Positions 11,681 through 20,041 of a DNA stretch of 40,000 bases are shown here, one piece after another (the first letter of the stretch is position 1; the number at the start of each line of letters is the position of its first letter). The position numbers and the translations under genes were made by a program. Under the pieces are notes generated by a model. It ran no database searches and was not told the DNA's origin. It saw only the letters and a list, made by a program, of their open reading frames with translations. The DNA comes from Symbiodinium natans (Eukaryota; Sar; Dinophyceae; Suessiales; Symbiodiniaceae), in contig CAJNDS010000951.1 in assembly GCA_905221605.1 (NCBI GenBank), forward strand, positions 1 through 40,000. Reading direction: 5' to 3'.

Positions 11681-12052
11681 CTGGGCATTTCCGAGCATTT
11701 CCGCCTATTTCCGCCTATTTCCGAGCATTTCCGAGCATTTTGGTAGCATTTTCGAGCTTTTTCGAGCAATTTCGAGTCATTTCGAGCATTGTCCAACATT
11801 TTCGACCATTTCCGACCATTTTCGGGCATTGTCGGATATTTTCTTGCGTTTTCCAGCATTTTCGATCATTGTCGAGCATTTTGGAGCATTTTCGCGCATT
11901 TTCGAGCATTTTCAAGTATTTTCAACCACGTTCAGTATTCGAGTACATCTTTTTTGGTTTTTTCAAACATTTTCGAGCATTTTCAAGCATTTCCGACCTT
12001 TTTCCGACAATTTTTGTGCATTTTCGTGCATTTGCGAGCATTTTCAAGCATT
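11681..12052. repeat. 10-bp GAGCATTTTC satellite, second block
   Basis: Same family as 8100-9975, beginning directly after a 71-bp-unit fragment (AGCAAAGAGTGCTGGGCTGG). The same junction occurs at about 8743-8770, so the two blocks share a duplicated boundary. Confidence 0.92.
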
Positions 12053-12362
12053 TAAACCCTAGGGTTTAGGGCTTAAACCCTAGATTTTAGGGTTTGGGCT
12101 TAAATTTAGGGTTTAGGGCTTAAACCCTAGGGTTTAGGGCTAAAACCCGAAGGCTTAATACCTAGGGTCTAGGGCTTAAACCTTAGGGTTTAGGGCTGCA
12201 ACCCTAGGGTTTGGGCAACAATTTAGGGTTTAGAGCTTAAACACTAGTTTAGGGCTTGCAAATTGTAGGGTTTAGGGCTTAAACCGTAGGGTTTAGGGCT
12301 TAAACCCTACATTATAGGGCTTAAATCCTAGGGTTTAGGGCTAAAACCTTAGGGTTTAAGCA
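12053..12362. repeat. Degenerate telomere-like block (TTAAACCCTAGGGTTTAGGGC)
   Basis: Repeats of about 21-22 bp that join CTAAACCC to GGGTTTAG, making each unit an inverted pair of telomere-type heptamers. Substitutions are frequent, which suggests an old interstitial block. Confidence 0.9.
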
Positions 12363-12406
12363 CGTGTAATTTCGTCACTTGCTGGCAAAGTTTGGCTTTT
12401 GAAGGC

Positions 12407-12411
12407 TTTTT

Positions 12412-12442
<31 letters not shown>

Positions 12443-12448
12443 GGGGGG
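12407..12448. repeat. T-run followed by G-run
   Basis: A run of 15 T directly followed by a run of 27 G. Similar T-run/G-run junctions occur near 29610 and 32439 and, inverted, near 33535. A long mononucleotide run can also be a sequencing or assembly artefact, so its exact length is uncertain. Confidence 0.8.
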
Positions 12449-12479
12449 CGCGGAGGGCGCATAAATGACGCGTAGGACG

Positions 12480-12484
12480 GCTTT
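12480..12484. other. Target-site duplication, left copy (GCTTT)
   Basis: GCTTT lies immediately outside the 3' LTR, and the same five bases lie at 19405-19409 outside the 5' LTR. Five base pairs is the usual duplication length for copia-type integrases (known). This fixes both element ends. Confidence 0.93.
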
Positions 12485-12666
12485 TGCAAAAGCAGGCGCG
12501 GGCTGAAGAGGACTTATGAACCGTTAACAACCACACTAGCACACAGACCTTTTGAACTGCTGTCACTGGTCTGAGCTTGGCTGGGAAAGGGGCTGCGAAT
12601 GCAGCACTGTCATCTTCCTGCATGCACACATGCAAGGCTGTCTTGAATAGGCTTCTACTCTTGACA
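12485..12666 (-). repeat. 3' LTR (182 bp)
   Basis: Reads TGCAAAAGCAGGCGCGGGCT to TACTCTTGACA on the plus strand and matches 19223-19404 at every base I compared. At 182 bp it is short for a copia LTR. No recognisable promoter box was identified in it. Confidence 0.97.
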
Positions 12667-12673
12667 CCCCTCC
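12667..12673 (-). other. Polypurine tract
   Basis: Read on the minus strand the sequence directly before the 3' LTR is GTGGAGGGG followed by TG. GGAGGGG in this position is the expected RNase H-resistant primer for plus-strand DNA synthesis. It is short, and the call rests mainly on position. Confidence 0.75.
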
Positions 12674-12831
12674 ACAGGAGGAACTGGCCAGGTACCTTGG
12701 CCTGTTGCTACTGGACCTGCCTATTCATGCTGTCTCACTCCCAGCTTCGGCTCACTGTTCCCAGGAGTCACGCAGTTGCCAGCCCGTCTCACGTAGAGGG
12801 TCACTGGCCTTCAACCTAGGTCGAGATCCAC

Positions 12832-15800
12832 TCAGACCTTCCAGTTGGCGATCCACTTCGAAGTCTCTCCACGAGTCCGAAGATTCTCATACTGAATTCG
12901 GCATTGGGCTCGATGACGATGGATGTAGAGCACATACCTCAGCTGCTTGGTGCTTGGCCGGTCCGACAGCGATTCATCTCCACCATCGAACTTGTGCAGA
13001 AGTCGCTCCATCAGGTCTTGCTTCAACCCTGTCACCTGGAGCCCTTCCACTCGTAGGCCACTCTTGAGTTCTTCCACCGTGAGCAGGCTCAAGGTATCTC
13101 TCACCACTCTGACTCGATCGTCGACACCAGTTCTGGCGTCACCACGGAAACTCATCCTGTCACTGTCACTCTGTCCAGCAGGGGATCTCAGCACGGAGGT
13201 TCCCTCGGGGACAGATGGCATCCGTGTTGTAGGAACCTCTGCACTGTGTTGAGCCTCCTCAGCACCGCTGCCACGAGGAGTGTCACGACGACTGAGTGCC
13301 ATGGCTGCACTGGACTGCGCTACACTGGGCCTATTGCCCCTTCCACACAACCAGTGCCAACCTTTCAAAAGCACTTCAACTCCCTTGTAGCTGGCAAACA
13401 GCAACCCAACCAAGGCCAACAGGTGAACCAACCCTAAGTAAAGGTTCAACCACCAGACCTCTTCACTCTGAACTGGAGCTGCTTGGACTTTCTCCAAACA
13501 GCAGCTGACCACAGCTGCCACGATGCCCCTTTCCAAGGGCAGCTGCTTCATCAGCGAGTCCATTCTGGCTGCTTCTAAAGCCTTCGTGCCAAGATCCGAG
13601 ATGTTCATGAGCGTATCCACTTTGCCTATGGAAAGTTCTTTGTTTCGAACTGCTTGCTGTATCCACATCTCCTTCAGGGATAAGTGCTTGACTTTTCCAC
13701 ACCCTACCCTCTGTGCCATCGACCTGGCGGCCGAGCTATCGCTCAGCACTCGGTGCTCGACCTTCCAACCAAAGTGTCGGAGGATCTCTGTTGTAAGCTT
13801 TCCTTCTGCTGCTGTCTTGACCATGGCATAGAACTCGGCCTCGCCCGACGATAGGGCCACGAGACTTTGTCGACCACAACTCGTGTCTAGGAGGTGCTTC
13901 CCAAACCTCTGATACGTGGAACTCATAGACCTTCTGGTTCTGCGATCTGTTGCCCAGTCTGAGTCTGAAAAGGACTCTAGCTGCGCAGGTGCTTCTTGCA
14001 ATTCGAAGTGCCATTTCTCGACGGGGTACTTGGCAATGTACTTTCCGACGCGCTTCAGCCTTAGCCAATGAATCTCCAAGGGCTTGCTCATCCCTTCAGC
14101 CAGTTCACTTGCTGCGTACTGCAACGAGGGACGGTCGACTGCCATGTAAAGGATGGTGCCAGTCACTCGTCTGAAGACCTCGGCCCTCTCACGGCTGAGC
14201 TCCTTCTCCACTTCTCTGTTTCCCACGCCTGTGGCCTTCGAAGCAGGAGTGTCAACTCCTTTGCACCCTTTTAGCTCGAGTTCCTCGATGACTTGTGGGG
14301 CAAACTTGGGGTCGCATTCCCAGGTAAATCCTGAGCCTGTCCACTTGATCAGGCGCCCAAGATGGCGTCCTTCTGAGACTTCCCCTCCATGAGCTGGGTC
14401 ACCGATTCTCGGTAGCACTTTCACCTCGTAGTTCTCCTCCATGATCTTGTCCAGCATGTCGAGAGCTTCTCTTTCTCCACTCGCCAGGAAATCGTCACCG
14501 TGGCACGACAAGCATAGATCATGCTCTTTCAAGTAGTAGGTGTTGGGGCACAACAGCAGCTCGTCGAAATTGTGTCTTGTTTTCACCTCACGGATCTTCA
14601 CTCCCCATTGCCTAGAGGCTTCCCGGGTTCCGTTCATCGCCTTGTGCAACTCCCAGATGATGTTGGGAGTTCCTTCTGACGCCGGGGGTATTACCCCAAT
14701 CTTTTCGCTGTTGTCGGCGTGGAAGAAGGCCACGCTCACATCATATCTTCCGATCAGCTTCTTGCTCTTGCTCTCACCGGGCCTCGCTGTGGCTGCGTGC
14801 GAAATCACAGCTCGATGCACTCGAATGGGAGGCGTTCCCATCGATACATCTTCTCGCTTGTAAGTGTTCACTTCCTGAGCGACCAAGCGACTCCTGACTC
14901 CAGGCTTCCCTTCGATCTCCTTCTCGGTGTCGATCCACCTGGATTTCACCAGTCTGAGCCCCTTCGCCTTGGCTTCATCATATGTGATGTCGCCTTTGAC
15001 TCCAAAGGACTCCATCTTGGTCATCTCTTTCATCCTCCCGATCTTCACCTTCTCGGGGTCCAGCAACTTTCCAGTCTTCTCATCGTAGACCGGTTTCTCG
15101 AGCTCCTTCGCTGCTGATGCGATCATTCTGTCACTGATCACCATGGCCGCCACGTGCATTGTTGGCAATCCTGCCACCATTTCTTCTTCAACCTCCTCCG
15201 TTTTGCCTTCCGCTTCACGCTTTCTGCTAGGGGACCTTGGGCTGTCTGAGGCCCGAGCAGGTTCCGAGGTCCTGGCCTCCTTGAGGGGGCTGTCGCTAAG
15301 GTCCAACCCACCTCGCTTTCTTTCACTCGGGGCGCCAGAACCGGCAGCCACCGAGCCAGACCCAGAGGCGCGACTACCCGCGGCCTCTGAACTTGCCTGC
15401 TTATCCGAGGGGCCAGGGCCGGCACCCATCGGATCATCCCCTCCATTGCTTGATGGCTCAACTGTGTCGTCCCCGGGCGCTGTTTCCGCAACCACAGGTG
15501 CCCTGCACAGCTTTTCAAACCTGGCTCTGCACGTGGCATTGTGCTTGACTGGGGCGTCACCGTAAGAGGTATCGCACCCAGGGCAGCCTGGTGTCCTACC
15601 ATGCTTGATCTGTCTTTCAACCGTGATGTACACACCACGAGGTTTAGGCACTACACCCTCCAACCTTCCAGCTGGCAAGGGTCTTCCCGGAGCATCGGGG
15701 GTCCTTTCTGGCGTGCCTCGAGGCTGCCAAGGTGCGCCTACCATCCTCAGAACAAACGTGGGGTCAAAGCGCTTGGCCTCAACTCGCCTACGAACCGAGC

Positions 15801-18417
15801 GACACCTCTGGATGCCGTTGGCTGTTGCCACGAAGTGCTCATCGTTGCTCAAACTTTTGCCTAGCCAAACCCCACATGACCAACGATCCTCAAGCTTTCT
15901 TAAGTTCTGATTCGAAATACGGAACAGAACGACCTCTCCAAACTCAACAACTTCGCCCTTGTAGGTCCTACCCCGAAGCCTCTCGTAGGCTGTACGACCG
16001 TCATGCTTGATGCCATACCTTGTACAAAGCCATCCTGCGTGACGAACCATCCAAGGAAACACGAGCGAGTCCTCTGTGACCTTAATGGTGGGGTACCTTT
16101 GTTCAAAGGCTACCTTAAGGGTCCTGACTTGGTTGCTAAGTTCCAGCACAGCTCGCTCAGCTGCACCGTTGGCCTTGTGGTCTCCTTTGGGCACTGGTTG
16201 ACTGCTTGCTTTCTTGGGGTACCTCTTAACAAGTTCTTCACCTAAACTTTTGATAGCTGGCTCAGTATCGCTAACAACTATCATGTCTGGGTGACCACAG
16301 AACTTCATCCCTTCTAGCGCAAAAGCCATGGAATACGGATCCCCGGCGCCCTTGCTGTTAGCTACACCCGTAAACAGAGCCCCTGACTTTTGGTCCCTGC
16401 AAACCAAAACGGCCTTGGCACCAGCTTTGGCCTCGAGGATGTCCTTGGCGTCAGTGGAAGCTGCTTCCTGGGACAAGGCTTTCGTGAAGAAGCAGTAGTC
16501 GATACAGTACCTTGCTACGTCCTCTTTCTTTTCTTCTTGGCGCCTTTGATGGAAGTCTTCGGTGCCCTTCCCCACCACGCAAGACTCACACCAACTCCGA
16601 AATGGAAGGTGTGTTAACTCGTGTTCAGCACGCATCTCAGCACTGACACTCGGGGGTACCTTCTTGTGCTTAGCCTTACGCCCGGCCTCTCCTTCAGGTT
16701 CAGGCGGCTCTTCCAGGGGAGCGTCGCCAAGAGGCCTCGCATCCACCTGGGCAGGTGGGGCGCTGTCAGCTACCTCCACTCCCGGGGCGCTATCCGCTAC
16801 CTCCGGTCTGGCTTCCCGAGCTGTTGGAGCTGCGATCCTATGCCTTTCAGGGTTCTGGGGCTTACCCATAGTCGCTTCCAACCAGTAGACACCTTTATCC
16901 TTCACTAAAGGAACTTTTGGGACTTCCTTCAAAGCTTTCTTGAGTTGCTCACCACCACAGCGACCTACGAGGAATTGGTGCGAGGGCCCTACCACCAACC
17001 AGGTTCCCTTCTGACTGGCTTCTGACATGGAGATAACAGGAAACTGGACGCTGTTGCTTTCCCTGTAGTTAAACTCAACTGGCACATCCCCATGCTTGAG
17101 CGACGAAGTCTTGCACTTACCCAATTTCAAGGCTTCTCCCGTGACCGTGTTCATGCGGACCCTGTCACCTGCAACCTCAACGGCCTTGTTGTCAAAGCCA
17201 ACCGGAGCCAAACCACCCCCAGCCCCCGTGTCTACAAGGATCCTACAGTGGGTTTCAGGGTTTGCTACAGTTGCAACACACAAGGTTGAGGCTGCTAGGC
17301 CTTCACTTTCGGGCTCCTCTTGGGTTTCCGGGGCTGCTGCAGCCGTCCTACCTTTGTTCTCGGCCTTTTTCAAGTCCGCGGCTCGCTTCCTGCACTCGGC
17401 CTTTGTGTGGCCGGGTTTCTGACAGTAGAAGCACGGGCCCTTCTTCTTGTCGCCCTTGCCTCCTTTGTCTCCACCCTTCTTTCCGCCAGCGTCCTTGCCG
17501 GTGCTCTTGCCCTTGTCGCCTTTTCCATCACCCTTGGCGCCCTTCGGGGAACCCTTATGCGGCTTCTTTGGTAGGCCTCCTACGTCCATCGGTTGAGGCG
17601 TGCTTTGCAAGTACTTCTGCGTGCGGGCAATCTCTATGATCTCCGCTCTCATCTTCTTCCAGGTGTCAAGCCTGGATGAGTGCCTAATGAGGTGCTCCTT
17701 GACCGTCTGGTCTTCCACTCCCAGAATGACAATCCCGATGACGGTTTCGTCGTCCACGTCCTTCCCAGACTGCTTCTCGTACTCCCTCACCTTGCGCTCA
17801 AAGGACTCGATGCAACTGACCAAATCCCCTTCGAACTTGTAGCGCAGGATCTCCAGGAGCAGACCCACATATCTGGAGTTGAGCTTCGGGTTGTACTCCA
17901 GGTAGAGCTGCCGATAGGCCTCGACACCTTCATTGTCCCCACAGTTGTGCAGCTTGTCCAGCGCACGTCCCCTGCAGAGCATCACCAGGACGTAGTAGAG
18001 CTGAGTCGACAGCCCTTGCTCCTCCTCAGTGAGAAGTCGGTTCCAAAGTTGGATTTCCGACGACTCGGCCTTCTGGAGTAAGGCTTGGTACCTCCTGTCC
18101 ATCGCCCCCATGTAGCTCCGAAGGATGAAGACCCAGTCGTTGAAGGTTGCTGGATCTCCTTTAAACACCTCAGGCTTTCCGAGCCCTCTTGTGTCCACCA
18201 AGGGGAGCAGCCCAAAGACACCTCCCTGACCCGGCGCTGTAGCAGCAACCTGGGCCGGTGGGCTCACTGGTGCCTGGGCCACACTTGAACTGGCGGCCTG
18301 AGCTTCCCGTAGCTCCTGCAGCTGCTGGCCTTGCACCAGCATCTGCTGTTGCATTGCAGCCATGGCTTCACCTGACTGCTGCAACTGTGCCCGGAGCTCC
18401 TGGATCAAAGCCTCCAT
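12832..18417 (-). CDS. Copia-type gag-pol polyprotein with C-terminal TM and SAP-like extension
   Basis: The 1,861-residue start is chosen at the ATG in GCCATGG, a strong initiation context. Numbering from that Met: a coiled-coil-like Gln/Leu N-terminus; a gag core (about 85-280); a Lys/Gly-rich linker; a CCHC zinc knuckle at 329-342 (C-X2-C-X4-H-X4-C); an aspartic protease site DTGA at 396; an integrase zinc-finger remnant (H599, H603, C610, C613) and catalytic D640, D717, E754 (DX36E). Reverse transcriptase follows with D1226 and HGDD at 1306-1309, where YVDD is usual, then RNase H (D1485, E1526, D1560). After RNase H about 230 residues remain: a hydrophobic span at about 1656-1676 and a SAP-like helix pair at about 1777-1808 (LTVEELKSGLRVEGL, then GLKQDLMERLL). 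The frame has no internal stop, consistent with a young, possibly active copy. Confidence 0.96.
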   Translation of the reverse strand: MEALIQELRAQLQQSGEAMAAMQQQMLVQGQQLQELREAQAASSSVAQAPVSPPAQVAATAPGQGGVFGLLPLVDTRGLGKPEVFKGDPATFNDWVFILRSYMGAMDRRYQALLQKAESSEIQLWNRLLTEEEQGLSTQLYYVLVMLCRGRALDKLHNCGDNEGVEAYRQLYLEYNPKLNSRYVGLLLEILRYKFEGDLVSCIESFERKVREYEKQSGKDVDDETVIGIVILGVEDQTVKEHLIRHSSRLDTWKKMRAEIIEIARTQKYLQSTPQPMDVGGLPKKPHKGSPKGAKGDGKGDKGKSTGKDAGGKKGGDKGGKGDKKKGPCFYCQKPGHTKAECRKRAADLKKAENKGRTAAAAPETQEEPESEGLAASTLCVATVANPETHCRILVDTGAGGGLAPVGFDNKAVEVAGDRVRMNTVTGEALKLGKCKTSSLKHGDVPVEFNYRESNSVQFPVISMSEASQKGTWLVVGPSHQFLVGRCGGEQLKKALKEVPKVPLVKDKGVYWLEATMGKPQNPERHRIAAPTAREARPEVADSAPGVEVADSAPPAQVDARPLGDAPLEEPPEPEGEAGRKAKHKKVPPSVSAEMRAEHELTHLPFRSWCESCVVGKGTEDFHQRRQEEKKEDVARYCIDYCFFTKALSQEAASTDAKDILEAKAGAKAVLVCRDQKSGALFTGVANSKGAGDPYSMAFALEGMKFCGHPDMIVVSDTEPAIKSLGEELVKRYPKKASSQPVPKGDHKANGAAERAVLELSNQVRTLKVAFEQRYPTIKVTEDSLVFPWMVRHAGWLCTRYGIKHDGRTAYERLRGRTYKGEVVEFGEVVLFRISNQNLRKLEDRWSCGVWLGKSLSNDEHFVATANGIQRCRSVRRRVEAKRFDPTFVLRMVGAPWQPRGTPERTPDAPGRPLPAGRLEGVVPKPRGVYITVERQIKHGRTPGCPGCDTSYGDAPVKHNATCRARFEKLCRAPVVAETAPGDDTVEPSSNGGDDPMGAGPGPSDKQASSEAAGSRASGSGSVAAGSGAPSERKRGGLDLSDSPLKEARTSEPARASDSPRSPSRKREAEGKTEEVEEEMVAGLPTMHVAAMVISDRMIASAAKELEKPVYDEKTGKLLDPEKVKIGRMKEMTKMESFGVKGDITYDEAKAKGLRLVKSRWIDTEKEIEGKPGVRSRLVAQEVNTYKREDVSMGTPPIRVHRAVISHAATARPGESKSKKLIGRYDVSVAFFHADNSEKIGVIPPASEGTPNIIWELHKAMNGTREASRQWGVKIREVKTRHNFDELLLCPNTYYLKEHDLCLSCHGDDFLASGEREALDMLDKIMEENYEVKVLPRIGDPAHGGEVSEGRHLGRLIKWTGSGFTWECDPKFAPQVIEELELKGCKGVDTPASKATGVGNREVEKELSRERAEVFRRVTGTILYMAVDRPSLQYAASELAEGMSKPLEIHWLRLKRVGKYIAKYPVEKWHFELQEAPAQLESFSDSDWATDRRTRRSMSSTYQRFGKHLLDTSCGRQSLVALSSGEAEFYAMVKTAAEGKLTTEILRHFGWKVEHRVLSDSSAARSMAQRVGCGKVKHLSLKEMWIQQAVRNKELSIGKVDTLMNISDLGTKALEAARMDSLMKQLPLERGIVAAVVSCCLEKVQAAPVQSEEVWWLNLYLGLVHLLALVGLLFASYKGVEVLLKGWHWLCGRGNRPSVAQSSAAMALSRRDTPRGSGAEEAQHSAEVPTTRMPSVPEGTSVLRSPAGQSDSDRMSFRGDARTGVDDRVRVVRDTLSLLTVEELKSGLRVEGLQVTGLKQDLMERLLHKFDGGDESLSDRPSTKQLRYVLYIHRHRAQCRIQYENLRTRGETSKWIANWKV

Positions 18418-19216
18418 GGCGACCACCAAGAGAACGGTGATCACCGTCAGGATCCGACTCCTCGTCACCCTGGCCTTCGTCGTCCGCCTCGTCCTCGGTG
18501 AGAAGTGGCTGCCGCTTCTTTCTTCTATTCTTCTTTTCCTTCTTCTCCTCTTTCCTCAGACGAAGCGCACGGATCTGCCTCTTCACAGCCCGACTGGCTG
18601 CAAGGAGAGTTGGCTCACGCTGCTTCTTTGTTCGCTCGTCGCAAGTGTCGCAAGCCTCCGCAAACTCCCGGACGATGTATTCTCCAACGGACCCAGGCGG
18701 GATAAGACCCGATTTGCGAAGTTCTGTCTTTCGAGCAGTCCTTTCACTGAAGCTAAGCCGGGGCCACTCTTCCCTCAACCTCTCGATCTTCGGGGTGATC
18801 CTCAGCCTGTACCGCTTCTTTGGTTTCGGCTTTGCCTGGGCTGTCCTCGTCACTAACTCCTCTGCTGCTTCGCTAAAGCCTTGGTGGCTTCTCCTCAACA
18901 AGGCCTTGTCCGATCTTCCTCCTCTCCTTTTCTTCTTGTTCGGCCTCTTCTTTGCCTTTGCCTGGATCTGCTGGTCCGGCTCACCAGCAGGGCGATCTCG
19001 TCCACGATCTCCTTGGGCTCTCTGGCCCTGCCTTTCAGACCTTGACCGGCCTGGTCCTTTCTTGCCCTTCTGGGCTCCTTTGCTGGGTTTGCCCCAGCCC
19101 TTGCCCGTGTTGACCACAGGCTGCCAGGGGTGCGCAGGGCGCAACCACCTGGCTGCAAGGGGTGCCTCGAAGGCAACCTCCTTGTCCGAGCAGCTCCCTG
19201 GGTCAGAGCCGCTCCG
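18368..19216 (-). CDS. AUG-less basic upstream ORF of the retrotransposon
   Basis: An open frame of 282 codons runs from just inside the primer-binding site to a TGA at 18368-18370. It overlaps the start of gag-pol, and gag-pol lies in the +1 frame relative to it. The product would be very basic, with Lys/Arg-rich blocks (KKRPNKKKRRGG, RKEEKKEKKNRRKKR) and an acidic end (EDEADDEGQGDEESD). I found no ATG in this frame, so translation would need a non-AUG start or upstream splicing. Its nucleic-acid-binding composition suggests an accessory gag-like role, but no domain is recognised. It may also be untranslated leader that happens to be open. Confidence 0.5.
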   Translation of the reverse strand, partial: RSGSDPGSCSDKEVAFEAPLAARWLRPAHPWQPVVNTGKGWGKPSKGAQKGKKGPGRSRSERQGQRAQGDRGRDRPAGEPDQQIQAKAKKRPNKKKRRGGRSDKALLRRSHQGFSEAAEELVTRTAQAKPKPKKRYRLRITPKIERLREEWPRLSFSERTARKTELRKSGLIPPGSVGEYIVREFAEACDTCDERTKKQREPTLLAASRAVKRQIRALRLRKEEKKEKKNRRKKRQPLLTEDEADDEGQGDEESDPDGDHRSLGGRHGGFDPGAPGTVAAVR

Positions 19217-19222
19217 CTACCA
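19211..19222 (-). other. tRNA primer-binding site
   Basis: On the minus strand TGGTAGCGGAGC follows the 5' LTR with no gap. The complementary tRNA 3' end would be GCTCCGCTACCA, giving an acceptor stem starting AGCGGAG. An A1:U72 pair is a hallmark of eukaryotic initiator tRNA-Met, the usual copia primer (known), so initiator Met is the likely primer (inference). Confidence 0.85.
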
Positions 19223-19404
19223 TGCAAAAGCAGGCGCGGGCTGAAGAGGACTTATGAACCGTTAACAACCACACTAGCACACAGACCTTTTGAACTGCTG
19301 TCACTGGTCTGAGCTTGGCTGGGAAAGGGGCTGCGAATGCAGCACTGTCATCTTCCTGCATGCACACATGCAAGGCTGTCTTGAATAGGCTTCTACTCTT
19401 GACA
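19223..19404 (-). repeat. 5' LTR (182 bp)
   Basis: Identical to the LTR at 12485-12666. It should contain the promoter and the transcription start for the element. It is followed on the plus strand by the target duplication GCTTT at 19405-19409. Confidence 0.97.
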
Positions 19405-19591
19405 GCTTTGGACATAGTTCCGAGAACAAAAAAATAACTAATAAAGACGGGTGCTACACGTTGCTTGTTTCGAAGATTATAACCCCACATATGAGCACCC
19501 AGTCCATAACAAACAATCTCATTGAGAACATGCCGGGAGAGCTTGTCCACCTCTTGCCAAAACGTCTCTCACGGTATAGGACTCATTTAAA

Positions 19592-19879
19592 ATGGATTTG
19601 AACCTTAAACCTCAGAACTTCGGCCACCACATGATCTGCTACGTCAGTTCTAGCTGCTGTTGCTGCTGGGCGCTGCTGCTGTGTGCTGCTGCTGCCGGCT
19701 TCTGCTTCATTGTTCGGAGCACGCTAACTCTGCAGTTCGCTAGCATTGCTGTGTTTTGGGGCATTTTGGTCATGAGTGTGCGGTGTTCAAGACAGCTCTA
19801 TCATGAAGTCTTGGGCAGCTACCTCTTGGGTGGCGTGGACATGCTGCCGCTCATGCTCAAGGCTGTGTGCTGCAGCTGA
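19592..19879 (+). CDS. Weak candidate: 95-residue Cys-rich hydrophobic ORF
   Basis: It starts with ATG at 19592 and contains a Cys/Ala/Leu-rich hydrophobic segment (SSCCCCWALLLCAAAAGF) and a second one (FASIAVFWGILVM), which could be two membrane spans. Its last third lies in a dispersed repeat shared with 22199-22424, where the reading GGV(D/E)MLP(L/M)MLKAVCCS-type sequence is largely kept, but copy 2 has no matching upstream part. No family is recognised. It may be chance, or part of a repeat-borne gene relic. Confidence 0.25.
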   Translation: MDLNLKPQNFGHHMICYVSSSCCCCWALLLCAAAAGFCFIVRSTLTLQFASIAVFWGILVMSVRCSRQLYHEVLGSYLLGGVDMLPLMLKAVCCS

Positions 19880-19977
19880 TCGTACTTAGCTTGCATTTTC
19901 TGCCGCGGTGAACTCTAGCGAGCACATGCATGCAGTACATGTTTGAGTGTGCTATTTTTTCATCGTACACTTATGTA
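19818..19977 (+). repeat. Dispersed repeat, copy 1 (upstream of the methyltransferase)
   Basis: Begins CTACCTCTTGGGTGGCGTGG and ends TTTCATCGTACACTTATGTA. It matches 22203-22424 over its length at about 90% by eye. Copy 2 carries about 60 extra bases between GCCGCGGTGAA and CTCTAGCGAGCAC. The pair brackets the methyltransferase gene in direct orientation. Confidence 0.9.
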
Positions 19978-20041
19978 ATATAATTTCGAGGCTTTGAATA
20001 GGTCTGGTTGCCCTACCATTCTGGCCAGTCCTTGTTTCAAC

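Larger units (their letters stand above)
12485..19404 (-). mobile_element. Complete Ty1/copia-type LTR retrotransposon
   Basis: A 6,920-bp element on the minus strand with two identical 182-bp LTRs that start with TG and end with CA. It has a primer-binding site directly after the 5' LTR, a purine-rich tract directly before the 3' LTR, and a 5-bp target duplication (GCTTT). The polyprotein order is gag, protease, integrase, reverse transcriptase, RNase H, which defines the copia superfamily. LTR identity and the intact main frame indicate a recent insertion. It landed beside the T-run/G-run junction and upstream of the methyltransferase gene. Unusual points are the very short LTRs, an AUG-less upstream frame and a long C-terminal extension of the polyprotein. 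Confidence 0.97.

Noticed and set aside
8336-12069. Several 60-170 residue Phe/Ser/His-rich or Lys/Asn-rich frames
   Set aside because: They track the GAGCATTTTC and 71-bp satellites exactly.
15143-18856. Plus-strand open frames of 100-250 residues inside the retrotransposon
   Set aside because: They are antisense to the intact gag-pol and upstream frame and show no independent domains.
19203-19550. Minus-strand 115-residue frame crossing the 5' LTR
   Set aside because: Runs through LTR and flank, has no family features, and a matching frame appears in the other LTR.
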